Below, one piece after another: positions 15,851 through 22,915 of a stretch of DNA of 64,000 bases. Positions within the stretch are counted from its first letter, which is position 1; every line of letters starts with the position of its first letter. The stretch spans positions 5,580,001-5,644,000 of the forward strand of contig AP025576.1 of assembly GCA_022845955.1 (NCBI GenBank), given 5' to 3'. The notes below the pieces were generated by a model. That model worked only from the letters and a program-made list of their open reading frames with translations. It was not told where the DNA came from and did no database searches. This DNA comes from Lachnospiraceae bacterium. Lineage in GTDB: Bacteria > Bacillota > Clostridia > Lachnospirales > Lachnospiraceae. The position numbers were made by a program, and so were the translations under genes.

Positions 15851-17660
15851 TTTGCTTTTCCTCCTTGAATTGAAAGATTTTCTCCATGTCCTCATCGGAC
15901 AGAAGTTCACAAAGGGTTTCCGGCTCTTGGATATTGGCAAGGTCGCCGGGGGTAAGGCGGCCAATAGCCATATCCGCCACGGCGTTTTCGGTGCCGCCAT
16001 GGGTATAGGCCGGCGCGCCGCCATCGGTGGTGTACTTCACATTCGGGTGCTTTAGCAGGTCGTACTTCTCATCCATCAGCGGCGGCTCCCCACGGATAAA
16101 AAGCAGCGCCAGGTTGTTGTCCAGCATACGCACCTCATCCGGGGTCAAAAGCTCCCGGCCAGTGATCTGGTTGTTGGTGGAGTAGCTGCCGGAATGGCCG
16201 GTGCTCTTGCCGTAAGTGTCCAGCCAGAGGGTGCTTTTGCCCAGGTAGTTCTCGGAGATCAGCTTGTGTGTGCTGGTTTCGTTGCCGCCCAGGTACAAAA
16301 ACTCGTCGCAGTTGCCCATGATGGATTCCCATTGTTTTTCGTACAACGCCTTGAGCTGGGCGATGTTCTGGATGATGATGGACACCGAAATGTTCCGGCT
16401 CCGCATGGTGGCCAGCAGCTTGTCGAAGTCGTCCGGCAAGCTGACGTTGGCAAACTCGTCCATGAGGAAATGCACTGGCACGGGCAGGCTTCCGCCATGC
16501 ACCCGGTCGGCGCTGTAAAACAGCTCCTGGAAGGTGCTGGCGTAGAGCAGGCTGACTAAAAAATTGAAGCTGCTGTCATTGTCGGGAATCAGCGCGAACA
16601 GCGCCACCTTCTTTTCGCCGAGGGACGCCAAATCCAGTTCGTCCGTGGCGGTAAGCGCGGCCACGCTGGACAGGTTAAACTTCTCCAACCGTGCGGCAAG
16701 GGTGATCTGGATGGATTTTAAGGTCTTGGCGCTGCCAGAACGGTAATCCTTGTAATACTTCACCGCGATGTGGTCGGGGGAGCGCATTTCCAGGCGCTCA
16801 AACAGTTCGTCCAGCGGCGATTGGTAGCTGTCGTCGTCCTCCCGCACCTCACCGGCCCGGAGCATTTCCATTATCATCGCGAAGTTTTTTTCATCCTCCG
16901 GCGCTTCATAATGGAGATAGAAAACCAGCGCCATGAGGAGCATACTGGCCGCCGTGTCCCAGAAGGGGTCGTTTGACTGGCTCCCTTTTGGGGTAGTGGA
17001 TTTGAACAGGTTTGTGACCATTTTCTGCACGTCGTTGTCATTCTTCAGATAGGCGAAGGGATTGTAACAATGGCTTTTCTCCATGTTCAGAAGGTCTACC
17101 ACCTTGATCTCGTAGCCCATCCGTTCCAGCAGGCCCCCGCAGTCGCGCAGCAGTTCGCCCTTACAGTCCAGCACAAAGTAAGAGACATGGGACGCCTGGA
17201 GCAGGTTGGGCTTTGCATAGAACCTGCTTTTTCCTGCTCCGCTGCCGCCGCATACCAGGGAATTGAGCGTCCTGCGGTGCTTTTTCCCGTCCAGCCCCAT
17301 ACGGACGTGCTGGGTAAAAATGCGGTTTTGAAACGGGTCTTTATCCCGGTATTTCTTATTCACGGCCCGCGGATCGCCCCATTTGGCAGAGCCGTGTTCT
17401 TCACCCCGTCTGTAGTTGCGCCGGGAAGAAAGATAAATGCCTATGCCCAGCCCATAGGCGGCAATAAAAATGAGGACAGCTTTTACACTGTCCTCGCACC
17501 ACACGATTTGGAATGGATGGTTCATTGCCGCAGGCAGGGCGTTTACAATTTCCGAAAGGCCCCCGGAAAGGGACGGCGCAATCAAAAGGGCAAACCAGAC
17601 CACCGGGATCAGCCCCAGGGCATAAAGCCAGGGGCCGCCCGCCTTGTTATCGGGCTTCAT
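15837..17660 (-). CDS. VirD4/TraG-type coupling protein
   Basis: A 607-residue membrane ATPase that links the relaxosome to the secretion channel. Two N-terminal membrane helices (WLYALGLIPVVWFALLIAPS and the segment near residue 75) precede Walker A (CGGSGAGKSRFYAKPN) and Walker B (HFLMDEFANV). GSAKWGDPRA before the ATPase domain is typical of the CD1115-like VirD4 proteins. The start at 17660 uses CAGGAAAG and overlaps the preceding small gene by 14 bp. It works with the relaxase and PcfB encoded upstream. Confidence 0.93.
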   Translation of the reverse strand: MKPDNKAGGPWLYALGLIPVVWFALLIAPSLSGGLSEIVNALPAAMNHPFQIVWCEDSVKAVLIFIAAYGLGIGIYLSSRRNYRRGEEHGSAKWGDPRAVNKKYRDKDPFQNRIFTQHVRMGLDGKKHRRTLNSLVCGGSGAGKSRFYAKPNLLQASHVSYFVLDCKGELLRDCGGLLERMGYEIKVVDLLNMEKSHCYNPFAYLKNDNDVQKMVTNLFKSTTPKGSQSNDPFWDTAASMLLMALVFYLHYEAPEDEKNFAMIMEMLRAGEVREDDDSYQSPLDELFERLEMRSPDHIAVKYYKDYRSGSAKTLKSIQITLAARLEKFNLSSVAALTATDELDLASLGEKKVALFALIPDNDSSFNFLVSLLYASTFQELFYSADRVHGGSLPVPVHFLMDEFANVSLPDDFDKLLATMRSRNISVSIIIQNIAQLKALYEKQWESIMGNCDEFLYLGGNETSTHKLISENYLGKSTLWLDTYGKSTGHSGSYSTNNQITGRELLTPDEVRMLDNNLALLFIRGEPPLMDEKYDLLKHPNVKYTTDGGAPAYTHGGTENAVADMAIGRLTPGDLANIQEPETLCELLSDEDMEKIFQFKEEKQNETV

Positions 17661-17844
17661 CCCGGCGCTTCGCTTTCCTGTCTTTTTGGGATGGGGCGTC
17701 AATGGTTTTTAAGAGCACATCTTCCACCGGGCCGGGGTCGCGCTGTTCTTCCAGCAGATCGTTGCGCAGCTCGTTGAGGGCGCGGATCATAATCCCGTGC
17801 TCGTAGCTGTCCAGGGTGAGGACAACCTTGTCCTGTCGTTCCAT
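17647..17844 (-). CDS. Small ICE protein, paralogue of the protein at 40235-40399
   Basis: A 65-residue charged protein. Its central part (IMIRALNELRNDLLEEQRDPGP) aligns with the 54-residue product near the other end of the element (IVIQSLNHLRNALLRENRDTGC), sharing the ALNxLRNxLLxExRD core and the following LLK..AP segment. The start follows AAAGGAGGTTTTG. It overlaps the VirD4 gene, so it is in the coupling operon. The function is unknown. Confidence 0.7.
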   Translation of the reverse strand: MERQDKVVLTLDSYEHGIMIRALNELRNDLLEEQRDPGPVEDVLLKTIDAPSQKDRKAKRRDEAR

Positions 17845-17859
17845 TTTTCAAAACCTCCT

Positions 17860-18783
17860 TTACCGTTCCTGTTCCTTCTGCCTGCTGGTGCGGGTAAGGC
17901 CCATGGCCCTTGCCATGCGCCCGTTCATCTCCTTGAAGGTATCGCGCATATCGGTGAGGGCTGCCGGAACCTCCTCCCTGGGGTCTTGTCCCTGGAGCAC
18001 GCCGTCCAGCCTGGAGATGTCGTATCCCTTTACATCCACGCCATACCGCTGGCAGAGCATATAGCTGACGGCGTAGGCTTTGTAGCCCTCCGCCTCGCGG
18101 GAATAGCCCTCATGGCTTTGGGCAAGCTGTACGTTGGCCGCCTCCAGGGAGACGCAGCGGAAAATGTCCGGCGCGTCCATGCCCTTTTTTACCAGGATGG
18201 CGTTTTGCTCCGGGTCATACACAGCCCCGCGCCCCTGGGGCAGTTCCTCCACCGCCCGGATGGGTACGGGGGAACTGGCAATCAGCCCTTTTAAGAGCAG
18301 GCGGTCGTCGTAGCTCACCTGGGGCTGGGCTTCATCCCGCGCCGTGGTCTGGGAAATATCATAGACCTCCTTGGCGTAAAAGTTCTGGCCCACGCTGCCA
18401 TCCTCGCGCCGATACGCCTTGCCCGGCTCCAGTATGATGATGGGCAGGCGCTTTTCTTCTTCCAGCACAGTAACCCCCATGTCTTTCCATCCCTTTTCGT
18501 CATGGATACGCTCTGCATGGGGGCACTTCGCTTCAATCAGTAGCGCATTGCGGGCAGAGTGGAAAGGGAACCGGCTCTGGACATCCAGATATGCCTCCAT
18601 ACTGCCCGCACCCTCGGAGAACTCTCCGAAAATCTTATCCAGGGTGGCGTAGGCTTCTTTCCGATGCTTTTCCTCTTTTGCCTGCCACCATTGGCGCTTG
18701 GGGCGCTCTTTTTGGCTTTTCTGCTTCTGCGGCGCGGCCTCAGCCTGGGGCCGCTGTTCAAACAGATCGTCAAAGTTATTCAT
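17860..18783 (-). CDS. ArdC/LtrC-like conjugation accessory protein
   Basis: A 307-residue soluble protein. The core resembles the N-terminal ArdC/LtrC fold, a single-strand DNA-binding module: SRFPFHSARNALLIEAKCP, then GWKDMGVTVLEEEKRLPIIILEPGKAY and YAKEVYDISQT. The C-terminal half (residues about 180-260) has a conserved layout but no clear HExxH zinc motif, so the metalloprotease part of ArdC appears lost. The N-terminus is charged and probably disordered. It lies between PcfB and VirD4; protection or guiding of transferred single-stranded DNA is inferred from fold and position. Confidence 0.65.
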   Translation of the reverse strand: MNNFDDLFEQRPQAEAAPQKQKSQKERPKRQWWQAKEEKHRKEAYATLDKIFGEFSEGAGSMEAYLDVQSRFPFHSARNALLIEAKCPHAERIHDEKGWKDMGVTVLEEEKRLPIIILEPGKAYRREDGSVGQNFYAKEVYDISQTTARDEAQPQVSYDDRLLLKGLIASSPVPIRAVEELPQGRGAVYDPEQNAILVKKGMDAPDIFRCVSLEAANVQLAQSHEGYSREAEGYKAYAVSYMLCQRYGVDVKGYDISRLDGVLQGQDPREEVPAALTDMRDTFKEMNGRMARAMGLTRTSRQKEQER

Positions 18784-18789
18784 GACCGA

Positions 18790-19602
18790 TTACCTCTCTT
18801 TCGATTTTGGTTTCTTTCTGGGCTTGGGCGGCTGGTGCCGCGTGGTTTTCTGGGCCGCCTTTTTCCGGGGCGCAGCCGGTTCTTCGTGATGAGGGGCCTC
18901 CGCCTCTTTCTTCCGCTGGGCCTGGATTTCCCGAAGCTCCTGCCGCACGGACGGCTTTTCCGGCCCATCAGAAGTACCCCTTGCGGAGCTGCTGCTGTTC
19001 TCTAAGGTAGGCGCGGACGGATGGGATTTTTCCGCCGCTGGGGCAAAAGGGGCGTTCTTCTCCGCTGCCGGGTTCTCCGGCTGGGCTTTTTCTTTCTGGG
19101 TGGGCTTTTCCATCAGCTCGTCGATCAGCTTATCGTCCTCGCTCTTTTCCGGCGCGGCCTTCTCCGGGGCTGCCGGTTCGCCGCCGCGCTCCTCGCGGGA
19201 TTTCTCAATATCCTCCTTGATCGAAGCCGTATCCACCACCGTGAGCTTGAACTTCTCCACGATCCGGTTGGCCCGTGCGGCGTCGTCCTGGAATACCAGG
19301 ATGTCGATGGTGTCATCCTCTTTCCGCACCGGGATAGGGGCGTAGAGAATCCCGTATCCCTTGGCCTGCCTGGCAAACTCCGGGCAGTCCTCTTTTTTAA
19401 TGGTATAGACCTTCAAAGGGCGTTTCTCCCGCAGCATGGTTTCAATGCGGGCTTTGCCCTTGGTCTTTTTCTGGTCTTTCAAAACCGTGTAAAGGGCGGC
19501 GGCCAGATTTTTTGCGGCTGCGCCGGTGATCTTGAGGGCGACTTCCGCGCCCTCAAGGCTCATGCGTACCACTTGCTCCGCCGCGTCGCCTGAGTTATAC
19601 AT
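18790..19602 (-). CDS. PcfB-family (DUF3801) conjugation protein
   Basis: A 270-residue protein. The N-terminal 150 residues (VVRMSLEGAEVALKITGAAAKNLAAALYTV and the following KTKGKARIETML) match the PcfB/DUF3801 family; the C-terminal 120 residues are a charged, disordered tail. PcfB of enterococcal pCF10 is a relaxosome-linked protein that helps deliver DNA to the coupling protein. The frame allows a TTG at 19605, but the ATG at 19602 after AAAGGAGATG is preferred. It follows the relaxase by 6 bp. Confidence 0.85.
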   Translation of the reverse strand: MYNSGDAAEQVVRMSLEGAEVALKITGAAAKNLAAALYTVLKDQKKTKGKARIETMLREKRPLKVYTIKKEDCPEFARQAKGYGILYAPIPVRKEDDTIDILVFQDDAARANRIVEKFKLTVVDTASIKEDIEKSREERGGEPAAPEKAAPEKSEDDKLIDELMEKPTQKEKAQPENPAAEKNAPFAPAAEKSHPSAPTLENSSSSARGTSDGPEKPSVRQELREIQAQRKKEAEAPHHEEPAAPRKKAAQKTTRHQPPKPRKKPKSKER

Positions 19603-19608
19603 CAAAAA

Positions 19609-21048
19609 TCATCTCCTTTCGGTTGGGCGGCCCGCCCGTTCCGGCTCCAGACGGCCTTTTTCCGTTTTCCCGGCCTGCTGTTCTTCGCGGGCGGCCCGTA
19701 TCTTATCCTTGATGGAAACGGAGCGCAGGGCAATATCCCCGCACAGCTTCACCTCCCGGCGCAGCTCCTTGATCTGTGCCGTAAGGGTGGCAATCTCCGT
19801 CCGGATCTGCTCCTGCTGGGCGGGGTCGTCCAGCACCGCCCTGGTGCGCTGTTTCCGGTACAGGCTTTTCCGCTGTTCCGTTATGCTGGAAAGCCGAGAT
19901 TCCACATCGGCTTGATAGGCATTGAGCTGCTCCAGGGTGTCAATGCGGTGGCGGGAAAGCAGCCGCGCCTCGTCGGTAAGTTCCTCTGCCCGGATTAAAT
20001 CCTCCCGCAGCGCGTGGGGCACATGGCCCGTCTGGCGGTTCTGCTTTTTGGGGAACACCCCCAGCAGATAGCAGTAGTGGAAGTAGAGGGCGCGGAACCC
20101 CGTCGCCTTTTTGGCCTGTTTCAAATCCCCGTGGAGCCTGCACTGTTTCGGCTCCGGCTTTTGTTCCCGCTGGGGGCGGCTCTGGGCCAGAATCCGCCTG
20201 CGGATGTTCTCCAGGGAATAGGCCTCGCCAAAGTTGCGCGCAAGTTTCCTACCGTGGGGCCGGTCGTAGGGGCGCACCGTAATGTCCTTGCCCACCTTGA
20301 CTTCATAGCCCATCTGCCGCAGATGATAAAAAAACTGCCGTTCCGTCATTGACTGGCGGATGGCAGCGTCCACATCGGCTTTGATGAGGGAAAGGTAGGT
20401 GGGGCGGCCTTCCTGCTCGGCCCGCCATTCCCCGTAGTGCTTGGATTTGCCGCGCTGGGGGTTTTCAATGACGGACAGGCCGTATTCCCGGCACAACCGG
20501 TCGGATTCCCGCTGCATGGCAAAGTAGTCCTTTTCGCTGCGGTAATACTTGATCCCGTCAACGAAAGACACGGTATTGACCACAAAGTGGTTGTGCAGGT
20601 GATGGGCCTTGTCTAAATGGGTAGTAACCAGCACCTGGTATTTTTCACCCCACAGCTTTTTTGCCAGGGCAAGGCCGATCTCATGGGCCAGCTCCGGCGT
20701 AGCCTCGCCGGGGGCAAAGGATTGATAGCCGTGGTAAGCTACCGTGCCTTCCTCCTTGCCAAACCGCTTTTTCACGGCGATCATCTCGTCGCGGGCGGTG
20801 GTGGGGCTGCAATTCACCCCGGAGACAAACCGCTGCATGACCGGCGCGCCTTCTTCACCGGGCGCAATCCGGCCCGTTTTTTCCTGCCGGACGGCATACT
20901 CGATCACGTCCGAAAGGCTCTGGGCCTCCTGGCCGTCCATGCCCTGCTTTTCAAAGACGGCGGGGTTTTCCGTTTTATCCGGGTTTTCCACATAGATGAG
21001 CACTTTCCCCAGCCAGCCGTTTACCCGCCAGATGGACGTGGTAGCCAT
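19609..21048 (-). CDS. MOBP-type relaxase
   Basis: A 479-residue DNA-nicking transesterase. The N-terminal relaxase domain includes motif III THLDKAHHLHNHFVVN, the histidine triad that binds the metal ion, and a candidate nicking Tyr near the N-terminus in YVENPDKTENP. NFGEAYSLENIRRRI follows, and the last 200 residues are charged and helical. The ATG lies 4 bp after the mobC stop, so translation is probably coupled. Its target should be the hairpin cluster at 21511-21605. The domain order and size fit Tn1549-family relaxases. Confidence 0.92.
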   Translation of the reverse strand: MATTSIWRVNGWLGKVLIYVENPDKTENPAVFEKQGMDGQEAQSLSDVIEYAVRQEKTGRIAPGEEGAPVMQRFVSGVNCSPTTARDEMIAVKKRFGKEEGTVAYHGYQSFAPGEATPELAHEIGLALAKKLWGEKYQVLVTTHLDKAHHLHNHFVVNTVSFVDGIKYYRSEKDYFAMQRESDRLCREYGLSVIENPQRGKSKHYGEWRAEQEGRPTYLSLIKADVDAAIRQSMTERQFFYHLRQMGYEVKVGKDITVRPYDRPHGRKLARNFGEAYSLENIRRRILAQSRPQREQKPEPKQCRLHGDLKQAKKATGFRALYFHYCYLLGVFPKKQNRQTGHVPHALREDLIRAEELTDEARLLSRHRIDTLEQLNAYQADVESRLSSITEQRKSLYRKQRTRAVLDDPAQQEQIRTEIATLTAQIKELRREVKLCGDIALRSVSIKDKIRAAREEQQAGKTEKGRLEPERAGRPTERR

Positions 21049-21052
21049 AGCT

Positions 21053-21382
21053 TTATTCCATTGGCCTGGGCAGGATCACGGCTTTGGTGATGTCGCGGAC
21101 GAGACGGTCAAACTTTTTCATTTCCTCATCGTAGCGGCGCTCATCAATGACGCCCAGCACATGGGCTTTCTGGGCGATCTGGTTTAAGTTATTGCCCACA
21201 CCGTGCAGCTCCCGCATGAAGTGGTAATAATCGGGCGGCGGCGCATCCTGGGGGACGACGCCGTTAATAAGATGGCGCAGGTAAACCTCCTGGGAAAGCC
21301 CGCTTTTGCGTACCGCTTTCATAAAGCCCTGGTATTCTTTGTTGTCGAGCCGCACCTGTACGCGGCAGTTTCTTTTCCTCAT
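21053..21382 (-). CDS. mobC: MobC-family relaxosome accessory protein
   Basis: A 109-residue DNA-binding protein. A ribbon-helix-helix-like N-terminus (RVQVRLDNKEYQGFMKAVRK) is followed by the MobC signature (LHGVGNNLNQIAQKAH). It binds near oriT and helps the relaxase melt and nick the DNA. It overlaps the small DUF3789 gene upstream as ATGA and is followed after 4 bp by the relaxase. The symbol reflects the family and was not checked against a reference. Confidence 0.9.
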   Translation of the reverse strand: MRKRNCRVQVRLDNKEYQGFMKAVRKSGLSQEVYLRHLINGVVPQDAPPPDYYHFMRELHGVGNNLNQIAQKAHVLGVIDERRYDEEMKKFDRLVRDITKAVILPRPME

Positions 21383-21486
21383 TCCTTGTCCTCCTCATGG
21401 CGGCGGTTGATTTGAAGCAGGCACATGACCAGTACGCCGCACACGCCGCCCAGCAGAAATCCAATGGCAAAAAACAATCCTTCCAT
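21379..21486 (-). CDS. Small single-span membrane protein (DUF3789-like)
   Basis: A 35-residue product beginning MEGLFFAIGFLLGGVCGVL and ending in a charged tail. One membrane helix fills residues 4-24. The start at 21486 has GGAGG seven bases upstream, and its TGA overlaps the mobC ATG (ATGA), strong signs that it is translated. Similar tiny proteins are widely annotated before mobC in CTn-type elements. The function is unknown. Confidence 0.75.
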   Translation of the reverse strand: MEGLFFAIGFLLGGVCGVLVMCLLQINRRHEEDKE

Positions 21487-21510
21487 AGAAAACCTCCATT
21501 CTTTCAAAGG

Positions 21511-21605
21511 GGTATTAGGGGGGCGCTCCCCCTAACAAGCGGTGTTTGGGCGACCAAACACGATGCTTGCTGGTACATACACGTTCCATTCCCCGCAGGG
21601 GAATC
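21511..21605. other. Candidate origin of transfer (oriT): cluster of three perfect inverted repeats
   Basis: In this gene-free stretch upstream of mobC and the relaxase there are three hairpins. First, TTAGGGGG/CCCCCTAA (21515-21535). Second, GTGTTTGG/CCAAACAC (21542-21561), extended by an outer CAAGC/GCTTG pair (21536-21569). Third, ATTCCCC/GGGGAAT (21588-21604). This density of hairpins next to the relaxase operon is what an oriT looks like. The nick site itself cannot be placed. Confidence 0.55.
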
Positions 21606-21626
21606 ACAGACGTCCGAAAAAACAAT

Positions 21627-21818
21627 TCATCGTCCATCCCGGTCGCGGCTTCGGCCCCTGGGATAAAACTCCACGTCCTTAAAGCTCTCCGCGTCCAGGA
21701 TATATTCGCCGTTTTTCCAGTTGTCGGCTACTTTCTGGCGGGCCTCCTCGCGGCTTTCCGCCTCCACCGTGACCGTCATTTCCAGCGTCTCACGGATGGT
21801 AATGTCGTACTCTTTCAT
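21627..21818 (-). CDS. DpnD/PcfM-family small protein
   Basis: A 63-residue protein. The pattern YDITIRETLEMTVTVEAESR with EEARQKVADNWKNGEYILDAE is the DpnD/PcfM family, found in pneumococcal DpnII loci and in conjugative plasmids. The start follows GGAAAGGAG and overlaps the primase-like stop as ATGA. The role is unknown; its fixed place next to the oriT region suggests DNA processing. Confidence 0.8.
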   Translation of the reverse strand: MKEYDITIRETLEMTVTVEAESREEARQKVADNWKNGEYILDAESFKDVEFYPRGRSRDRDGR

Positions 21819-22786
21819 CGTTCCAGCTCCTTTCCTTTTGCGCTGCGGATGGGAATCCCCAGCCGGTGGCAGAGAAAATCATTGACGTCTTTCCCCTGGG
21901 GCGGCGGGCGGTTTTTTACCTCGTACCCTTCGGGAATAGCCGCCAGGATGGCCTTGGCCGCCAGCCTGCCGGGGCCGTCGTTGTCCAGATGGAGATAGAG
22001 GGTTTTCACATGGGGATGATCCTCCAAAAACCGGGTGAGGGCGGCGGGCAGTTTGCTTTCCTCGATTTGTTTCTTCGGCTGGTAAATCCCGGCCAGGGAT
22101 AACAGGTTGTGCCGCCGCCAGTCAATTCCGTCCAGCTTGCACAGGGTGGCGTAGGACATCACATCAATGGCGCACTCGCACAGATGGACAGCCGGGTTTT
22201 CCACGCAGGCGGGCAGGGCAAAGGAATAGTGCTTGTCGCTGCCGCTTACATCCCCGTGGAACCGGGCTTCGCCAATCCCCCGCAGGCAGCCGAACCGTGC
22301 CTTGCCATCCTTGTCAAAGCCCACAAAAACCACGTTGCCGTGGCCCTTGTTCCGGCTCTCATAAACCCGCCCGGTCTTAACGCAGTAGTCCAAAATCTCC
22401 CTGTCAATGCCCCGGCCCGCAAGATATTGGAGCATAGCCCGGTTATTCGGGGTGGGCGGCGGCAAAAGCAGGTGCTTGGGCTTTTCCGCCTTTGGGGCGG
22501 GCGCACGGGACGGCGGCGGGATGGCCGCCCTGCCGATGACGGCCTCCATGGCCTCCATAAAAGAGCAGCCCTTGACTTTGATGAGGTAGTCCAGCGCGCT
22601 GTACCCGCCGATCCCACGGGAAAACCAGCACCATTTGCCGTTGGAAATCCGCAGGCTGTCATGTTCCCTGGTACAGTAGACATTGCCGGAAACGTGGACA
22701 AGCTCCTGCGGCTCACAGGTTTGCAGGTAGGTGAATAAGTCCACCTGGCGCGCTTTTTCAATCTCCTCCTGGTTATAAAAAGGCAT
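21815..22786 (-). CDS. TOPRIM-domain primase-like protein (DUF3991-like)
   Basis: A 323-residue protein. The N-terminal part carries a CHC2-like segment (CTREHDSLRISNGKWCWFSRGIGG) and a DUF3991-like middle (YLAGRGIDREILDYCVKTGRVYES). The C-terminal TOPRIM domain has CECAIDVMSYATL (the acidic first motif) and YLHLDNDGPGR (the DxD motif region). It probably primes complementary strand synthesis after transfer. The ATG at 22786 is preferred, 12 bases after GAAAGGGGG; the ATG at 22810 has no site. That binding site lies in a long hairpin (22799-22860). Confidence 0.8.
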   Translation of the reverse strand: MPFYNQEEIEKARQVDLFTYLQTCEPQELVHVSGNVYCTREHDSLRISNGKWCWFSRGIGGYSALDYLIKVKGCSFMEAMEAVIGRAAIPPPSRAPAPKAEKPKHLLLPPPTPNNRAMLQYLAGRGIDREILDYCVKTGRVYESRNKGHGNVVFVGFDKDGKARFGCLRGIGEARFHGDVSGSDKHYSFALPACVENPAVHLCECAIDVMSYATLCKLDGIDWRRHNLLSLAGIYQPKKQIEESKLPAALTRFLEDHPHVKTLYLHLDNDGPGRLAAKAILAAIPEGYEVKNRPPPQGKDVNDFLCHRLGIPIRSAKGKELER

Positions 22787-22798
22787 AAAAAAATACAG

Positions 22799-22860
22799 CC
22801 CCCTTTCCATAGCCGCAGATTTACCGCCCGCATGGGGCGGCTGGCTATGTAAAGGGGGCG
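22799..22860 (-). promoter_or_regulatory. Leader hairpin that pairs the ribosome binding site of the primase-like gene
   Basis: On the minus strand, GCCCCCTTT pairs with AAAGGGGGC, which holds the Shine-Dalgarno sequence. Inside this, ATAGCC pairs with GGCTAT and CCGCCC with GGGCGG. A TATTTTTTT run follows directly. The structure could act as a terminator/attenuator or hide the ribosome binding site. A similar core with ACATAGCC and GGGCGG..TAAATC is found before parA (40113-40142). Confidence 0.5.
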
Positions 22861-22880
22861 ATGTCCTTTTCAGATATGTA

Positions 22881-22908
22881 GAAAGCCGGCTGGATTGCTC
22901 CAGCCGGC
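22881..22908 (-). terminator. Terminator-like hairpin after the helicase-methylase gene
   Basis: A perfect 9-bp stem GCCGGCTGG/CCAGCCGGC with a 6-base loop, followed on the minus strand by TTTCT. It begins 8 bases after the stop codon of the giant gene. The T-tract is weak, so some read-through into the primase-like gene is likely. Confidence 0.65.
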
Positions 22909-22915
22909 ACAGGTG

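Noticed and set aside
21264..21470. 68-codon frame over the start of mobC
   Set aside because: The better explanation is the 35-residue membrane protein at 21379-21486, with a good binding site and ATGA overlap.
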